Assembly: GCA_009667805.1 (NCBI GenBank)
Contig: CM019065.1
Location: 16,380,952-16,444,951 of the forward strand
Direction: 5' to 3'
DNA from: Leptobrachium leishanense
Lineage: Eukaryota > Chordata > Amphibia > Anura > Megophryidae
Length of the DNA: 64,000 bases
The position numbers and the translations under genes are program-made. A model generated the notes under the pieces. That model was given only the letters and a program-made list of their open reading frames with translations. It was not told the DNA's origin and did not search any database. Shown here piece by piece: positions 35,561-47,191 of this stretch (the stretch's first letter is position 1; every line of letters begins with the position of its first letter).

Positions 35561-38500
35561 TAGCCTGGGAGAAAATCAGATTGAACACAGAAGCACTGAT
35601 CGATTCTGGGTCTGCAGGCAATTTCTTAGACTCTGGTTTCGCTGCTATTCCCCAAGTGCCTCTGGGGGAAGAGAGAAGTGCCTCTCCTTATCGATGGCAG
35701 GAAACTGTTAAGACCTCATTGTACACATGATACTGTAACGGTCTCTTTTTGTACTGGGGTCCTGCATAAGGAAAGAATCAAGTTTCAAATGATCAAATCG
35801 CCCACAGTACCCATCGTATTGGGGTATCCTTGGTGGGCTAAGCACAATCCAATTGTTAACTGGTCTATGGGAGAGTTGGAACGCTGGGGATCTAAGGGTT
35901 GGTCTAAATGTCTGGGTATGAGTACTGTGGTGGGTAGTCTGAACGTAGCCACTGCTCCACCACTCTCCACAGAGGTTCCTAAGTGGTACAAACATCTCAA
36001 AGAAGTGTTTGATAAAGGGAAATCTGAAATTCTACCCACTCACAGGCCTTACGTCAGTAGTGGGGAAATTAATGGAAACCATGTTAAAGGAAAGGATTGT
36101 TGAACATCTAAAAACATATAGATTACAGGATCAGAAACAACATGGGTTTACCTCAGGGAGATCATGCCAAACTAATCTTATTGATTTTTTTGATTGGGTA
36201 ACAGAAATAATAGACACAGGTGGTGCAGTAGACATTGCTTATTTTGATTTAAGTAAGGCTTTTGATACTGTTCCGCATAGAAGGCTTATCAATAAATTGC
36301 AATCTTTGAGCTTGGATTCCAATATTGTTGAATGGATTAGGCAGTGGCTGAGTGACAGGCAACAGAGGGTTGTGGTAAATGGAGTTTATTCGGCGCAAGG
36401 TCTTGTTACCAGTGGGGTACCTCAGGGGTCAGTACTTGGACCCATTCTCTTTAATATTTTTATTAGTGATATTGCAGAAGCTATTAATGGTAAAGTATGT
36501 CTTTTTGCTGATGACACAAAGATTTGCAACAGGGTTGACGTTCCTGGAGGGATCAGCCAAATGACAAATGATTTAGGTAAACTAAAAAAATGGTCGGAGC
36601 TGTGGCAATTGAGTTTTAATGTGGATAAGTGCAAGATAATGCACCTGGGACGTAAAAACCCAAGGGCTGAATATAGAATATTTGATACAGTCCTAACCTC
36701 AACATCTGAGGAAAGGGATTTAGGGGTCATTATTTCAGAGGATCTAAGGGTAAGTAGTCAATGTAATAGAGCAGCAGGAAATGCTGGCAGAATGCTTGGT
36801 TGTGTAGGGAGAGGTATTAGCAGTAGGAAAAGGGAAGCGCTCATGCCACTGTACAGAGCACTGGTGAGACCTCACTTGGAGTACCGTGTGCAGTACTGGA
36901 GACCGTATCTCCAGAAGGATATAGACATCTTAGAGAGAGTTCAGAGAAGGGCTACTAAAATGGTGTACGGCTTGAAGGAGAAAAGTTACCAGGAAAGGCT
37001 TAATGATCTTAACATGTACAGCTTGGAAAAAAAGACGAGACAGAGGAGATATGATAGAAACATTTAAATACGTAAAGGGAATCCACAAGGTAGAGGAAGG
37101 GAGTATATTTAAAAGGAAACAAAGTAGCAAAACAAGAGGACATAGTCTTAGATTAGAGGGGCAAAGGTTTAAAAGTAACATCAGGAAGCATTATTTTACT
37201 GAGAGGGTGGTGGATACATGGAACAGCCTTACAGTTGAAGTGGTAGAGGCCAAAACAGTGATTGAATTTAAGCAAGCATGGGATAGGCATAAGGCTATCC
37301 TAAACAAAAGATAAATCCAGGTAAAGTATCCATGTAATTGGGCAGACTAGATGGGCCGAAAGGTTCTTATCTGCCGACATTTTTCTATGTTTCTATGATT
37401 GTGCTATAGACCTGCTGCCAGGCACCATGCCTCCTAGATCATGTCTATCCGCTGTCACAAAAAGAGAACGATACCATAGAGGAGTACATTACGGAGAACC
37501 TCGCTAAAGGGTTTATTCGTCTTTCTTCCTCTCCTGCGGAAGAAGGATTCTTTTTCGTATCTAAAAAGGAGGGGGATTTAAGACCTTGCATTGATTATAG
37601 AGGGTTAAACAGAATCACTATAAGTAATGCCTATCCCATCCCACTTATATCCGAGTTATTTGACCGTTTGAGAGGTGCCAAGATTTACACCAAATTGGAC
37701 CTTCGCGGTGCATACAACTTCGTAAGGGTCAAACAAGACCATGAATGGAAGACCGCTTTTAACAGCATGAGCGGCCATTATGATTATCTGGTTATGCCAT
37801 TTGGCTCGTGCAATGCGCCAGCTGTCTTCCAAGACTTAATAAATGATTTCCTGAGGGATTTTTTGCAAGTCTTCGTAATCGTGTATCTAGATGATATCTT
37901 GATTTATTCTCCAGATGTTGAGACACACCATGTCCATGTGCGGACCGTGTTGCAAAAGTTGTTGGAGAATAAGCTGTACTGCAAGTTAGAAAAATGTCTG
38001 TTCGACATAACTTCAGTTCATTTTCTCGGTTACATCATTACACCTGAAGGGTTTGAGATGGACCCAATAAAGTTGTCTGCCATCCAGGAATGGCCACTAC
38101 CTCAGGGTTTAAAAGCGATACAGAGATTCCTGGGTTTCACAAACTATTACAGGAGGTTCATTAAGGGTTTCTCTTCCGTTGTGTCTCCGATCACTGCCAT
38201 GACCAAAAAGGGTGCCCAAAATCAGGTCTGGAGTGACCAAACTATGCAGGCATTTCAGTCACTCAAGGAGGCATTCGTCACGGCAGCTATCCTAAGGCAT
38301 CCAGAGCCAGGCTTGCCATTTCAACTTGAGGTTGATGCGCCCGAGATAGAAATTGGTGCAGTTCTGTCTCAAAGAGAGAGTAATAAGGGACCTGTACACC
38401 CTTGTGGGCTTTTCTCCAGGAAAATGACACCTGCAGAGAGAAATTATGAAATAGGGAACAGAGAGTTACTAGCAGTCATAGCAGCCCTCAAAGAATGGCG

Positions 38501-40130
38501 CTATTTGCTTGAAGGTACCAAAGTTACCGTGATAATGACAGATCATAAGAATCTTATTTACATGGGAGACGCAAAACGTTTGAATTCCAGGCAGGCCCGG
38601 TGGTCCTTGTTCCGGTCTAGTTTCAATTTCTTGCTGACTTACTGTCCTGGGTCAAAAAACACGAAGGCTGATGCTTTGTCCAGGCAATTCGAGTCATATG
38701 AACAGCATACATTCGATCGCAGTCCAATCATTCCTCAGGATTGGATATTGGGTACAACAGTTTTGACTGTGTCTTCTCCATTGTTGGAGAGAATTCAAGC
38801 TGTCCAAGGTGTTGCTCCTCTTGAGAAACCTCCTGGTAAGGTCTTTGTACCTGAGGAGAGAACACAAATGATGATGATATACCATGCATCCATGCCTCAT
38901 GGGCATATGGGGATAACTAAGACTCTAGTCTCTATTGAAAAACAGTTCTGGTGGGCAGGTATGCAAAGGGATATAAAGGACTACATAGCCACATGCGAAG
39001 TGTGCTGTAGAAGCAAAAATACCCGGTCCTTACCTATAGGTCTATTGCAGCCGTTGCCGATGCCTGAGCGACCTTGGTCCCACCTCTCGGTGGACTTCAT
39101 TACCGATCTACCTGTGTCCCAGGGTCATACGGTGATCCTTACTGTGGTAGACAGATTCTCGAAGATGGTGCACTTCGTGCCTCTGGTCAAGCTCCCTTCA
39201 GCTAGTGAGCTGGTGCCAGTATTTGTGCAAAATATTATCAGAATTCATGGGGTTCCTCTGGGAATAGTATCCGACAAAGGGACCCAGTTTGTGTCTCGTT
39301 TCTGGCGAGGGTTTAGTGACAACCTCTGTATCATGTGGAGTTTCTCCTCGGCTTATCACCCACAGACAAATGGGGCCGCAGAGAGAGCCAACCAGAGTGT
39401 CAATCAATACTTGCAGTGCTTTGTATCTGAAAAGCAAAGTGAGTGGACAGACCTGTTACCCTGGGCTGAGGTTGCACTGAACAACTCAGTGAGTGAAACT
39501 ACAGGCCACTCACCGTTCCATACGTTTATGGTTATGATCCTCCCATGCTCCCCTCTGTATTCCAAGGTGCTACGTTGCCAGCCTTGGATGAGCATTTGAA
39601 TAATCTGAAAGAGACATGGGAGAAGGTTAAAGAAATCATGGAGGCAATATTCAAAAGCAAAAAATAAAAGCAGACAGATGCAGAGGTCCTGCACCTGTGT
39701 ATACGGTTGGGGACAAGGTTTGGCTGTCAACTAGAAACATCAAATTGTTGGTGCCGTCCATGAAGATGGCTCCCAGATTTATTGGTCCTTACAAGGTACT
39801 AAGACGTATCAATCTTGTTTCCTATGCTTTGGCGTTACCCCCATATCTACGGATACATAATGTATTTCAGGTTAGCCTCTTGAAACCTCTTACCTGTAAT
39901 AGGTATACCAGAGTCACTGCTCCACTGCCGCCTATCAAGTCCCAGGGTGCGGAGGAGTACAAGGTTTGTGCCATCTTGAGATCCTGTGTGGTCTGTGGTG
40001 TTCTTCAATACCTGGTAGATTGGGAAGGTTATGGGCCGAGGATCGTTCCTGGCTGCCAGCCAGCAAAATCCATGCGCCTCGTCTGGTTCGCCAATTTCAT
40101 GTGGCCCATCCTTCAGCGCCTGGAGGTCAT
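35540..40130 (+). pseudogene. pol gene of the chromodomain gypsy element, interrupted by CR1
   Basis: Protease with the intact DSG triplet near 35602 (ALIDSGSAGNF). RT is cut by the CR1 insertion and resumes near 37400. An open frame of 643 codons (37668-39599) covers the RT palm (VYLDDILIYS near 37885), RNase H and integrase (HASMPHGHMG, CEVCCRSK, then the DDE core with VDFITDLPV, SDKGTQFVSRFW and AERANQS). After a frame break near 39540, a chromodomain-like part follows near 39970-40110 (QYLVDWEGYGP, then DRSWLPASKI in another frame). It is clearly inactive, but the RT-IN block is well kept. Confidence 0.94.
36048..37398 (+). mobile_element. CR1 LINE, 5'-truncated, inside gypsy pol
   Basis: It encodes the second half of a CR1 reverse transcriptase (open at 36009-37067: YFDLSKAFDTVPHRRL, SGVPQGSVLGPILFN, LFADDTKI), followed by a frame change and a C-terminal part (37003-37314). 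It ends in the CR1-type 3' end with atgtttctatgatt. 5' truncation is normal for CR1. The 3' end also occurs at 32637-32737. Confidence 0.92.
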
Positions 40131-40154
40131 TCTGAGTCCGACCATCAGGGGTTC

Positions 40155-41126
40155 TGTTACATCCTCAGCCCCTGCTGTGCTTCCTGGGGGGTCTGGGCAA
40201 AGTTCGGTGCCAAGGGCTGGTCGTTTGCCAGCACCATGTACTGGCCAAGCGGCCTCTGAAGGGGCGGGGCCTGGCATGGTGACGAGGAGCCTCCGGGTTT
40301 AAAACAGGGCACGGGGAGTTGCCTCGTTGCCCTGTCGTGGAGTCTGTTCCCGCGTCGCTACTTATCCTGTGAATTGATTCATTGTTGCCAGCCCGTTTCT
40401 GGATACGATCCCTGCTCCTGCTTTTGACCCGGCTTATTTTGACCATTCTATTGCTGCTTGATTACGATCGCCTGTGTGGTGCTTTGGTGGTGTAACCCCA
40501 TGTTTGCCCCTGGGCTGTTGACACGTTACTGGGGTGTTGTCCCTTCTCGTTTGTGGGTACCGTCTGTGGCCGCATTAGGTTCCTATACCTAAGGGCTCAT
40601 GTTTCCTTGCCACACATTTCTGTAACAACTGCGATCGAAAGGTACTGTTTGTCTGCAGCTCCTGTTCAGTGTGCACTCCTCGCTAAATATACTCGATACT
40701 ATACCAACGATAGACCCCGATGTGTAGGTCTTGCCTCTGAATATCATACAGTACCGTTGACCTGCTCCAGATTATCAGAAAACGTTAAAGCGGCATCTTT
40801 TCTGACTGCCCTGCAGTCTGCGCAACTCACCAACTGTCTGACGTATCTTTGTGTTTCTGAACGTGCTCTAAGTTTTCTATCGGTCTCGAAACCTTTAGTG
40901 CTTAGTAGCAACTCAGTGGTTTGCTCATTATCCCTGTCTCGAGCATATAAGTCTTGAACCCAGGACATACTTGAAAACGAGAGAAATCTCAATGTATCCT
41001 TCCTGGTAAAATCCTTTATAAATAAAAAAATAAATACCAAGCAGTGTTTAAACACCAAGCAGATTTAGCTGTCCTTAAGGATCTCAACTCCGCTACTCTC
41101 TAGTGGGCGCTACTCCCCCCGTTACA
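40155..41126 (+). repeat. 3' LTR of the chromodomain gypsy element, with insertion
   Basis: A 972-bp LTR carrying the same TATA and self-primer segment as the 5' copy. It is longer because a LINE/SINE tail of about 76 bp (40955-41030: gaacccaggacatacttgaa through the ataaaaaa tail) is inserted. The interruption post-dates integration because the 5' LTR lacks it. Confidence 0.92.
40955..41030 (+). mobile_element. LINE/SINE tail in the 3' LTR
   Basis: A short plus-strand copy of the L2-type tail. Comparison with the 5' LTR gives the empty site, so this is a confirmed insertion. Confidence 0.88.
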
Positions 41127-41339
41127 ATCCATGTGTGAGCTGGGGGCAAATATATTCATGTGAGAGATGGGGCAATATATCCATGTGAGCTGGGGGCAAA
41201 TATCCATGTGAGCTGGGGGCAAATATACCCATGTGAGCTGGGGGCAAATATATCCATATGAGCTTGGGGCAATATATCCATGTGAGAGCTGGAGGCAAAT
41301 ATACCCATGTGAGCTGGGGGCAATATATCCATGTGAGAG
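41127..41339. repeat. 24-bp satellite, second block
   Basis: Same unit as 33440-33554 (ccatgtgagctgggggcaaa plus tat), separated from it by the gypsy insertion. Confidence 0.88.
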
Positions 41340-41601
41340 AGAGCGGCTGTGTTTCTGCTAGGCTCCGCTGCTTTCACAGCAAAACTTCCGAATAACTAGC
41401 GAATTTGGACCCAGGAAGAACTTCCTATTTTCCCCCTACCGTCAGCCATCAGGTACGTTTCCCGGAGCCTTCTAGTGTCCCCCTTCCGGGCCTCCGGTCA
41501 AAGAGGAGGCCGAGGCTGTGCCGCTTTCCGGGCTAGCTGGCGGCCATTTTCTAAAGGCATGATACAGGAGATGATTGGTTCGCCTTCCCAGAGGCGCGCA
41601 G

Positions 41602-42949
41602 ATGGGCAAAAAGACTAGGGGCGGAGGGGAAGTGGAAGCTCCCCATGCCCCTGACATTCGCATTGCTTTAGGAGGAGGGCGACCACTGCGTTCTGACCCA
41701 TCTGGCCCTGACCCGGCCGGCTCGCAGCCCGTGGGGCCCATCACTTTGACACCTGCCCAGCACGAGGTTGCGCTGGATGTGACAGATGACGCTCTCCTGG
41801 CTAGCAAGGGGGATATCCGCACCTTGGTAGCTAATGCCAGGGCTTCCTGGCAAGCAGACTTGCAGGCTCTTGATGCTGCTGTGGCGGTGACCCAGGTGGT
41901 GGATGAACGGGGTCAAGTGCAGGAGCTGGAGGGAGTGCAGGCCACAACCTCTACTCATCTTTGTGCGTCACAACAACAGCTAACTGGATTACAAGCGGCT
42001 GTGGTGGCCCTGGAGTTGAGGCACCGTCGGAAAAATATGAAGCTCTGTGGGGTGCCAGAAACAGTCAAGGACTCAGAGCTTTTAGTGCATGTTTTGCGTT
42101 TTTTTTCAGCCCTCCTACCTACCCTTGACGTCCCCCAGGACTTCATCACGATGGTCCTTCGTGTCAAGAAGGCGGCTTCAGCTCCTGCTGGTGCCCCCCA
42201 GGACGTTGTTGTGGTGGTCAGAGATGCGAAACTCCACTCAGCGTGTTTTGGAGTGGTCCACAATACCTGTCAGGTTCTTTGAGAGAGCCTCTTTTGTGGT
42301 GTATCGGGACCTTCCTTTTCTGGTCCTGGCTGTCAGATGCCACTTTCTGCCAGTAACGGCATTGCACCGCGACATCTGCTATCGCTGGAGAGTGCTTGGC
42401 TCCCTGATAATTCATCGGAAGGATGGACCCCCACTTCAGGCCTCTACGGCTGAAGAAGCTGACGTCCATCTCCGTCTGTTTTGCGTTTTTTTTCAGCCCT
42501 CCTACCTACCCTTGACGTCCCCCAGGACTTCATCACGATGGTCCTTCGTGTCAAGAAGGCGGCTTCAGCTCCTGCTGGTGCCCCCCAGGACGTTGTTGTG
42601 GTGGTCAGAGATGCGAAACTCCACTCAGCGTGTTTTGGAGTGGTCCACAATACCTGTCAGGTTCTTTGAGAGAGCCTCTTTTGTGGTGTATCGGGACCTT
42701 CCTTTTCTGGTCCTGGCTGTCAGATGCCACTTTCTGCCAGTAACGGCATTGCACCGCGACATCTGCTATCGCTGGAGAGTGCTTGGCTCCCTGATAATTC
42801 ATCGGAAGGATGGACCCCCACTTCAGGCCTCTACGGCTGAAGAAGCTGACGTCCATCTCCGTTTATTGGGATTGCTACCCAACACCCCGTTATATGCTGC
42901 GACAGAGTCTCCTGATGCTTCCCCTTTGCCTTCTAGTGTCCCTGATTAA
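41602..42949 (+). pseudogene. L1/Tx1 ORF1 (RNA-binding protein), frameshifted and internally duplicated
   Basis: It starts at ATG 41602 (MGKKTRGGGEVEAP). A helical region with recurring leucine and alanine follows. Then comes an RRM-like start (RRKNMKLCGVPETV), and the frame ends at 42282. The C-terminal part continues in another frame (42089-42949), with HLRLLGLLPNTP near its end. ORF1p of this clade is an RNA-binding chaperone in the LINE particle. A 387-bp tandem duplication (42091-42477 and 42478-42864) repeats the RRM end and C-terminal domain. Confidence 0.75.
42091..42864. repeat. Tandem duplication, 2 x 387 bp
   Basis: The segment from gttttgcgttttttttcagc through gacgtccatctccgt appears twice head to tail at an offset of 387 bp (129 codons, so frame-preserving). 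I saw no mismatch between copies, so it is recent or an assembly duplication. Confidence 0.93.
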
Positions 42950-43534
42950 GCAACTTGATCCCTCTGGGGACTCAACTGTTTTGTTGGCCATGGTTTTTTG
43001 CCTATCAGCTTTATAGACATTTAATGACCTACTGTACTCTACTCCATTATCGTCTGGAGGGATACCTGGTGGAAGAAGCTCTCCTCCCCTCTTTTTTTTT
43101 TTTTTTAGGTGGAGGCCTTGCACGAGGGAGCAGAGACACGCGGTGGGGGAGCCTTGAGGCGGCCACGTAGGCTCTCACCACCTTTTTAGGCCCTATAGCG
43201 GGCTTCCTCCTGTGGCCTCCTCCTTGGCCCTCTGGGCCACTGCGGTGGTCCGGAGGTGTGCTGGTGAGTGCCACGTGTTTCTTGTATTGGGTGCTCCCTT
43301 AGTCTCCACTTACCCTCCCGTGGGATAAAAAAAATTCTTTTCCTTTCCGCTCCCCTCCCCGTCTAGCGCATTTCCTCGATTCAACGTTATTCTCTTTTAC
43401 TTAGGTGATATCATTGTTTGTTCTTATGGTCGTGTTATTTTTGTCAGACGGGCCCACTGTGGTCTGTTCTTTTTACTGTTATTTGTTTATTTTGACAGTA
43501 TGCAAACTTGAAAAATAAAGAATTTGAAAAAAAT

Positions 43535-44035
43535 ATATATCCATGTGAGAGCTGGGGGCAAATATACCCATGTGAGCTGGGGCCAACTATACCCATGTGA
43601 TCTGGGGCCAAATATACTCATGTGAGCTGGGGCAATATATCCATGTTAGCTGGGGCAAATATATCCATGTAAGCTGGGGGCAAATATATCCATGTGAGCT
43701 GGGGGCAAATATATCCATGTGAGCTGGGGGGCAATATATCCATGTGAGCTGGGGGCAATATATTATTTCCATGTGAGTTGAGGCAATATATCCATGTGAG
43801 CTGGGGCAAATATATCCATGTGAGCTGGGGCAAATATATCCATGCCCCCAGCTAACATGGCGATTGCCCCCAGCTCACATGGATATGCCCCCAGCTCACA
43901 TGGATATTGCCCCCAGCTCTCATGGATATGCCCCCAGCGCACATGGATATTGCTCCCAGCTCTCATGGATATTGCCCCACAGCTCACATGGATATTGCCC
44001 CCCAGCTCACATGGATATGTCCCCAAGTCACATGG
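43535..44035. repeat. 24-bp satellite, third block, with orientation flip
   Basis: Units run forward (ccatgtgagctgggggcaa) to about 43845 and then as the reverse complement (ttgcccccagctcacatgga) to 44035. The flip makes a large fold-back centred near 43850. Confidence 0.92.
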
Positions 44036-44590
44036 ATATTTATTTATTTATTTATTTATAAAGGATGTTACCAGGAAGGATACATTGAGATTTCTCTCGT
44101 TTTCAAGTATGTCCTGGGTTCGAGAACATTGAGTGGTTACAGAAATACAAAATAGTAAAAATGCAAGATATTAACACAAGACCAAATATACAGAGTAACA
44201 GAAAAATAAATATGGAGGAAATAAAGTCATTATGTTACATGTTTACAGGTGCATTCTGTATTGAGGTATGTTAATAGGGAAGTATTAAGGGACTTTAGAC
44301 TGGGGGAAGATTTGACGGTGTTTGGGAGGTTATTCCATATTTGCGGTGCTCTGTAGGAAAATGAGGATCGAGCCATTTTCTTTTTGTATTGCGGTATTGC
44401 ATGGAAGGTGCTGGTCCTGGATCTGAGGTTATAGGATGAGGGAACTGCCGGGGGAAGCAGCATATTCAGGTAGGGTGGCAGCTTCCCAGAAAAGCTCTTA
44501 AACACCAGGTTGGAAAGGTGAAGGGTGTGTCTAGAGTCCAGCGATGGCCAGTTTAGTTCTTTTAACATGTCACAATGGTGTGTCATGTAG
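44036..44590 (-). mobile_element. L2-type LINE 3' end with coding C-terminus
   Basis: On the minus strand the ORF at 44586-44230 reads LKELNWPSLDSRHTLHLSNL, SYNLRSRTSTFHAIP and SFSYRAPQIWNNLPN, ending TYLNTECTCKHVT. This is the C-terminal region typical of L2/Rex-like LINE reverse transcriptases. It is followed by the 3' UTR and the (ttta)n tail. This is the longest copy of the family whose tail occurs six times in the window. Confidence 0.85.
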
Positions 44591-44599
44591 TTACCCCCC

Positions 44600-45112
44600 C
44601 CAGCTTACCTGGATGCTGGTCACAGGGCTGCGATGCAGCCGCCGGGCCGCGGAGGCCTCGACTATGCCTCCAGCCGAGATCTCGCGGGAGGCTCCAGCGA
44701 GATCTCGGCTGGAGGCAGTGTCACAACCGGCACAGCCCAGCGGCCACGTCACAGTCCTGCAACCGCCGGACACATCGCTAGGGGAGTATCCGGCCGGCAG
44801 AGGGGGAACGCTGGCCGAGTGCTTTTCATGCACGCGGCCAGCTTCCCCAGCCCCCACAGCCCGGCGGCCGCGTCACAGCCCTGCAACCGCCGGACCCATC
44901 GCTAGGGGAGTATGCGGCCGGCAGAGGGGGAACGCTGGCCGAGTGTTTTTCATGCACGCTGCCAGCTTCCCCAGCCCCCCGGATACCGGCAAGCTGGCCC
45001 AGCGCTGGCTTCCGGTATCGGGGGAGGTATCGGGCCATTTGCACGAGTACCAAGTACTCGTTCAAACGGCAGTATCGGCACCGATACGATACTAGTATCG
45101 GTGCATCCCTAG
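44600..45112. mobile_element. hAT-type non-autonomous element, right part
   Basis: GC-rich sequence with an internal duplication of about 140 bp (cagcggccacgtcacagtcc near 44739; cggcggccgcgtcacagccc near 44865). It ends in gtatcggtgcatccctag, the inverse of the left end at 51448 (tagggatgcaccgatac). The left end is not present here. Open frames in it are GC-driven and not genes. Confidence 0.75.
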
Positions 45113-45407
45113 TTCCAAGCCTACTCCACACTTTTTTCTTCCCATCATTCTGGTACAGATTAATCTTAGTTTAATCCGTCCAAAGAATGCTTTTTCCAGA
45201 ACTGGTCTGGCTTTTTTAGATATTTTTTGGCAAAGTCTAATCTGGCTTTTCTATTCTTCAGGCTTATGAATAGTTTGCACCTTGTGGTGAACACTCTGTA
45301 TTTACGCTCGTGAAGTCTTCTCTTGATTGTAGTCTTTGACAATGATACGCCCACCTCCTGGAGAGTGTCCTACACTTGTCTGGATGTTGTGAGTGGCTTA
45401 TCTTTAC

Positions 45408-46601
45408 TAGGGATGAGCTGTTCGGTTCGATCAGTTCGGAGTTGGATTCGACCTTTGGCCGTTCGCAAGTTCGAACTTTTTGGCGTGTTCGGTTCAAGTT
45501 CGCAAAAAAAAAAAAGTGAAAAAAGTATAAAAAAATGCTTAAAAAATACTAAAAAAATCTATAAATAAAGAGACTCTTTACTGCAGAATATTATAAGCAA
45601 CAGTTTATTAGATATTGAATTAAAAAATAATGTCTACGTGGAAAGATTCTCACCTCTAAATGACCTGTATTCTCAAACGCCGTAAACAACAACAGGTGTT
45701 AATTAGTGTTTGGAAATACCATGTGCTTTTAATTAGTCTGGTCTGATGAATTTGATACATTGTCTGTAGAATGAGGGTGTCTCCTGAACATGTATCAAAC
45801 AACACCTGTGCTTCTGAGAACTGTTTAACCCCTTAACCCTGCATTTCACTGCTGTGTGCTCAGCTCATTTTTACCGCTTTTGCTCATCATGTTATGCGTG
45901 AGGACGTCAGGCAGTGAGGGGGGACCCGGGGGTGGAGCCACGATCCAAGATGGCGGCCCCCACCGGAGCTAGGCTGCACTTCGGAGCCGCAAGGCGCCGA
46001 AGTACGACCCGGTGCCTAAGGGGTTAAAGGCTCTCCTTTTAAGCAGTGCCTGGTTTTTTTTTGTGGGACATCCCGATTGGGAGGGAGAGGGATCCGAACA
46101 GATCCCCCCCTCGCTTCCAGGCGATCTCCCGGCATTGCCGGGGGGGGGGGGTCGCCTGGAAATAACGTCATCGCGTCATTTACATCGGGAGGAGCTTGAC
46201 TTCAGCGTCTGGGGACGCTGAAGTCAGAACGTCGCGGGACCCGGGACAGAGAGGTGAGTATCTCTGCCGGGGGTTCTGCAAATCTGATGACATGTGGGAC
46301 ACGTCCTCCTCAGCATACAGCGGGAGTAACTGAGGACGTGTCCCACACGTCTTCAGCAGTGAAGGGGTTAAAACGTCTTTTTTAAAAACTTTTTGTCCTT
46401 GTTTCCTGTCCCCCAGGGCACTACCCGGACCCCCATACACCTTTTATGACAAATATGTAGCATATATGCCCTCTTGGAGGGCACTCTAAAAATCGAATTT
46501 TCAGCCCCATTGACTTGTATTGAGTTTGTGTTCGAGTTCGAACTTTTCAAAAGTTTGAGTTCGAATGCGAACCGAACTCGGCGGTGTTCGACTCATCCCT
46601 A
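45408..46601. mobile_element. hAT-type element with 8-bp target duplication
   Basis: It begins tagggatgagctgttcgg and ends gttcgactcatcccta, so the ends are inverted (TAGGGATGAG). It is flanked by atctttac at 45400-45407 and again at 46602-46609. It carries no transposase and sits in the transposase region of the outer Tc1. Confidence 0.93.
45825..46371. mobile_element. TTAA-bounded MITE nested in the hAT element
   Basis: Ends ttaacccctt and (inverted) ttaaccccttcactgctg with TTAA at both borders. The interior has many g and c runs. It would be the third nesting level (Tc1, hAT, this). Confidence 0.6.
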
Positions 46602-47191
46602 ATCTTTACCATAGAGAAGATCCTGCTATCATCGACCACTGTTGTCTTCTGCGGACGTCCAAGCCTTTTTATCTTGCCGAGCTCACCAGTGGGTTCCTCT
46701 TTCCTCAGAATGTACCAAACTGTTGATTTGTCCCACTTCTAATGTTGCTGCTATCTCTCAGATGGATTTGTTGTGTTTTTGAAGCTTTACAATGTCCTGC
46801 GTCACTGGCATGGACAGCTCCTTTGAACGCGTGATGTAGGTTCACATCAATATATTCCAAATGCAAATCCCACACTTAGAATCAACTCCAGACCTTTTAC
46901 CGGCTTAATTGATTACGAAATAATGAAGGAGTAGCCACACCTGGCCATGAAACAGCTTTTGAATCAATTGTTCAATTACTTTAGGTACCCTGAAAAAGGG
47001 GCGGGGGCTACTCTTAAGAGCTGTAATTCCTAAACCCTTCCTCCAGTTTGGATGTACATCCCCTCAAATTAAACCCGGGAGTGTGCACTTTCACCCAATA
47101 TCCATTATAGAACTATAGCTTAAATATGTTTCGGTAAATATCTGAAAAAACTAAACGTGTGCCTGTGTCCAAATATATATGGACCTAACTG

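Larger units (their letters stand above)
33555..41126 (+). mobile_element. Chromodomain Ty3/gypsy element with both LTRs and 5-bp target duplication
   Basis: 5' LTR at 33555-34454 and 3' LTR at 40155-41126, both beginning tgttacatcc and ending gttaca. The flanking 5 bp are atcca at 33550-33554 and again at 41127-41131. The internal order is gag, protease, RT, RNase H, integrase, chromodomain. A CR1 LINE interrupts it at 36048-37398 and a LINE/SINE tail interrupts the 3' LTR. The LTRs differ at numerous positions, so the copy is not recent. Several frameshifts make it inactive. Confidence 0.95.
41340..43534 (+). mobile_element. ORF1-only L1/Tx1-type LINE (half-LINE)
   Basis: It has a 5' leader, an ORF1 region, a 3' UTR and a terminal aataaagaatttgaaaaaaa, with no trace of ORF2 (no endonuclease or RT). 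Flanking 17-bp repeats atatatccatgtgagag (41323-41339 and 43535-43551) look like a target duplication, though they lie in satellite DNA whose unit contains this sequence. The architecture recalls mammalian HAL1 elements, which also keep ORF1 and lose ORF2. Confidence 0.75.
32278..47191 (-). mobile_element. Tc1/mariner element expanded to 14.9 kb by nested insertions
   Basis: The left end is cagttaggtctatatatatt and the right end is its near-exact inverse, ending ggacctaactg. Both sit on TA (32276-32277 and 47192-47193). Recognisable Tc1 sequence remains at 32278-32636, 32738-32980 and 33120-33220 on the left, and at 45113-45399 and 46610-47191 on the right. Transposase relics run on the minus strand (45354-45166: SKTTIKRRLHERKYR, NRKARLDFAKKYL). 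Everything between is later insertion, so this is an old element that became an insertion hotspot. Confidence 0.9.

Noticed and set aside
44544..45131. GC-rich frames of up to 183 codons
   Set aside because: They lie in a non-autonomous hAT element with an internal duplication and match no family.
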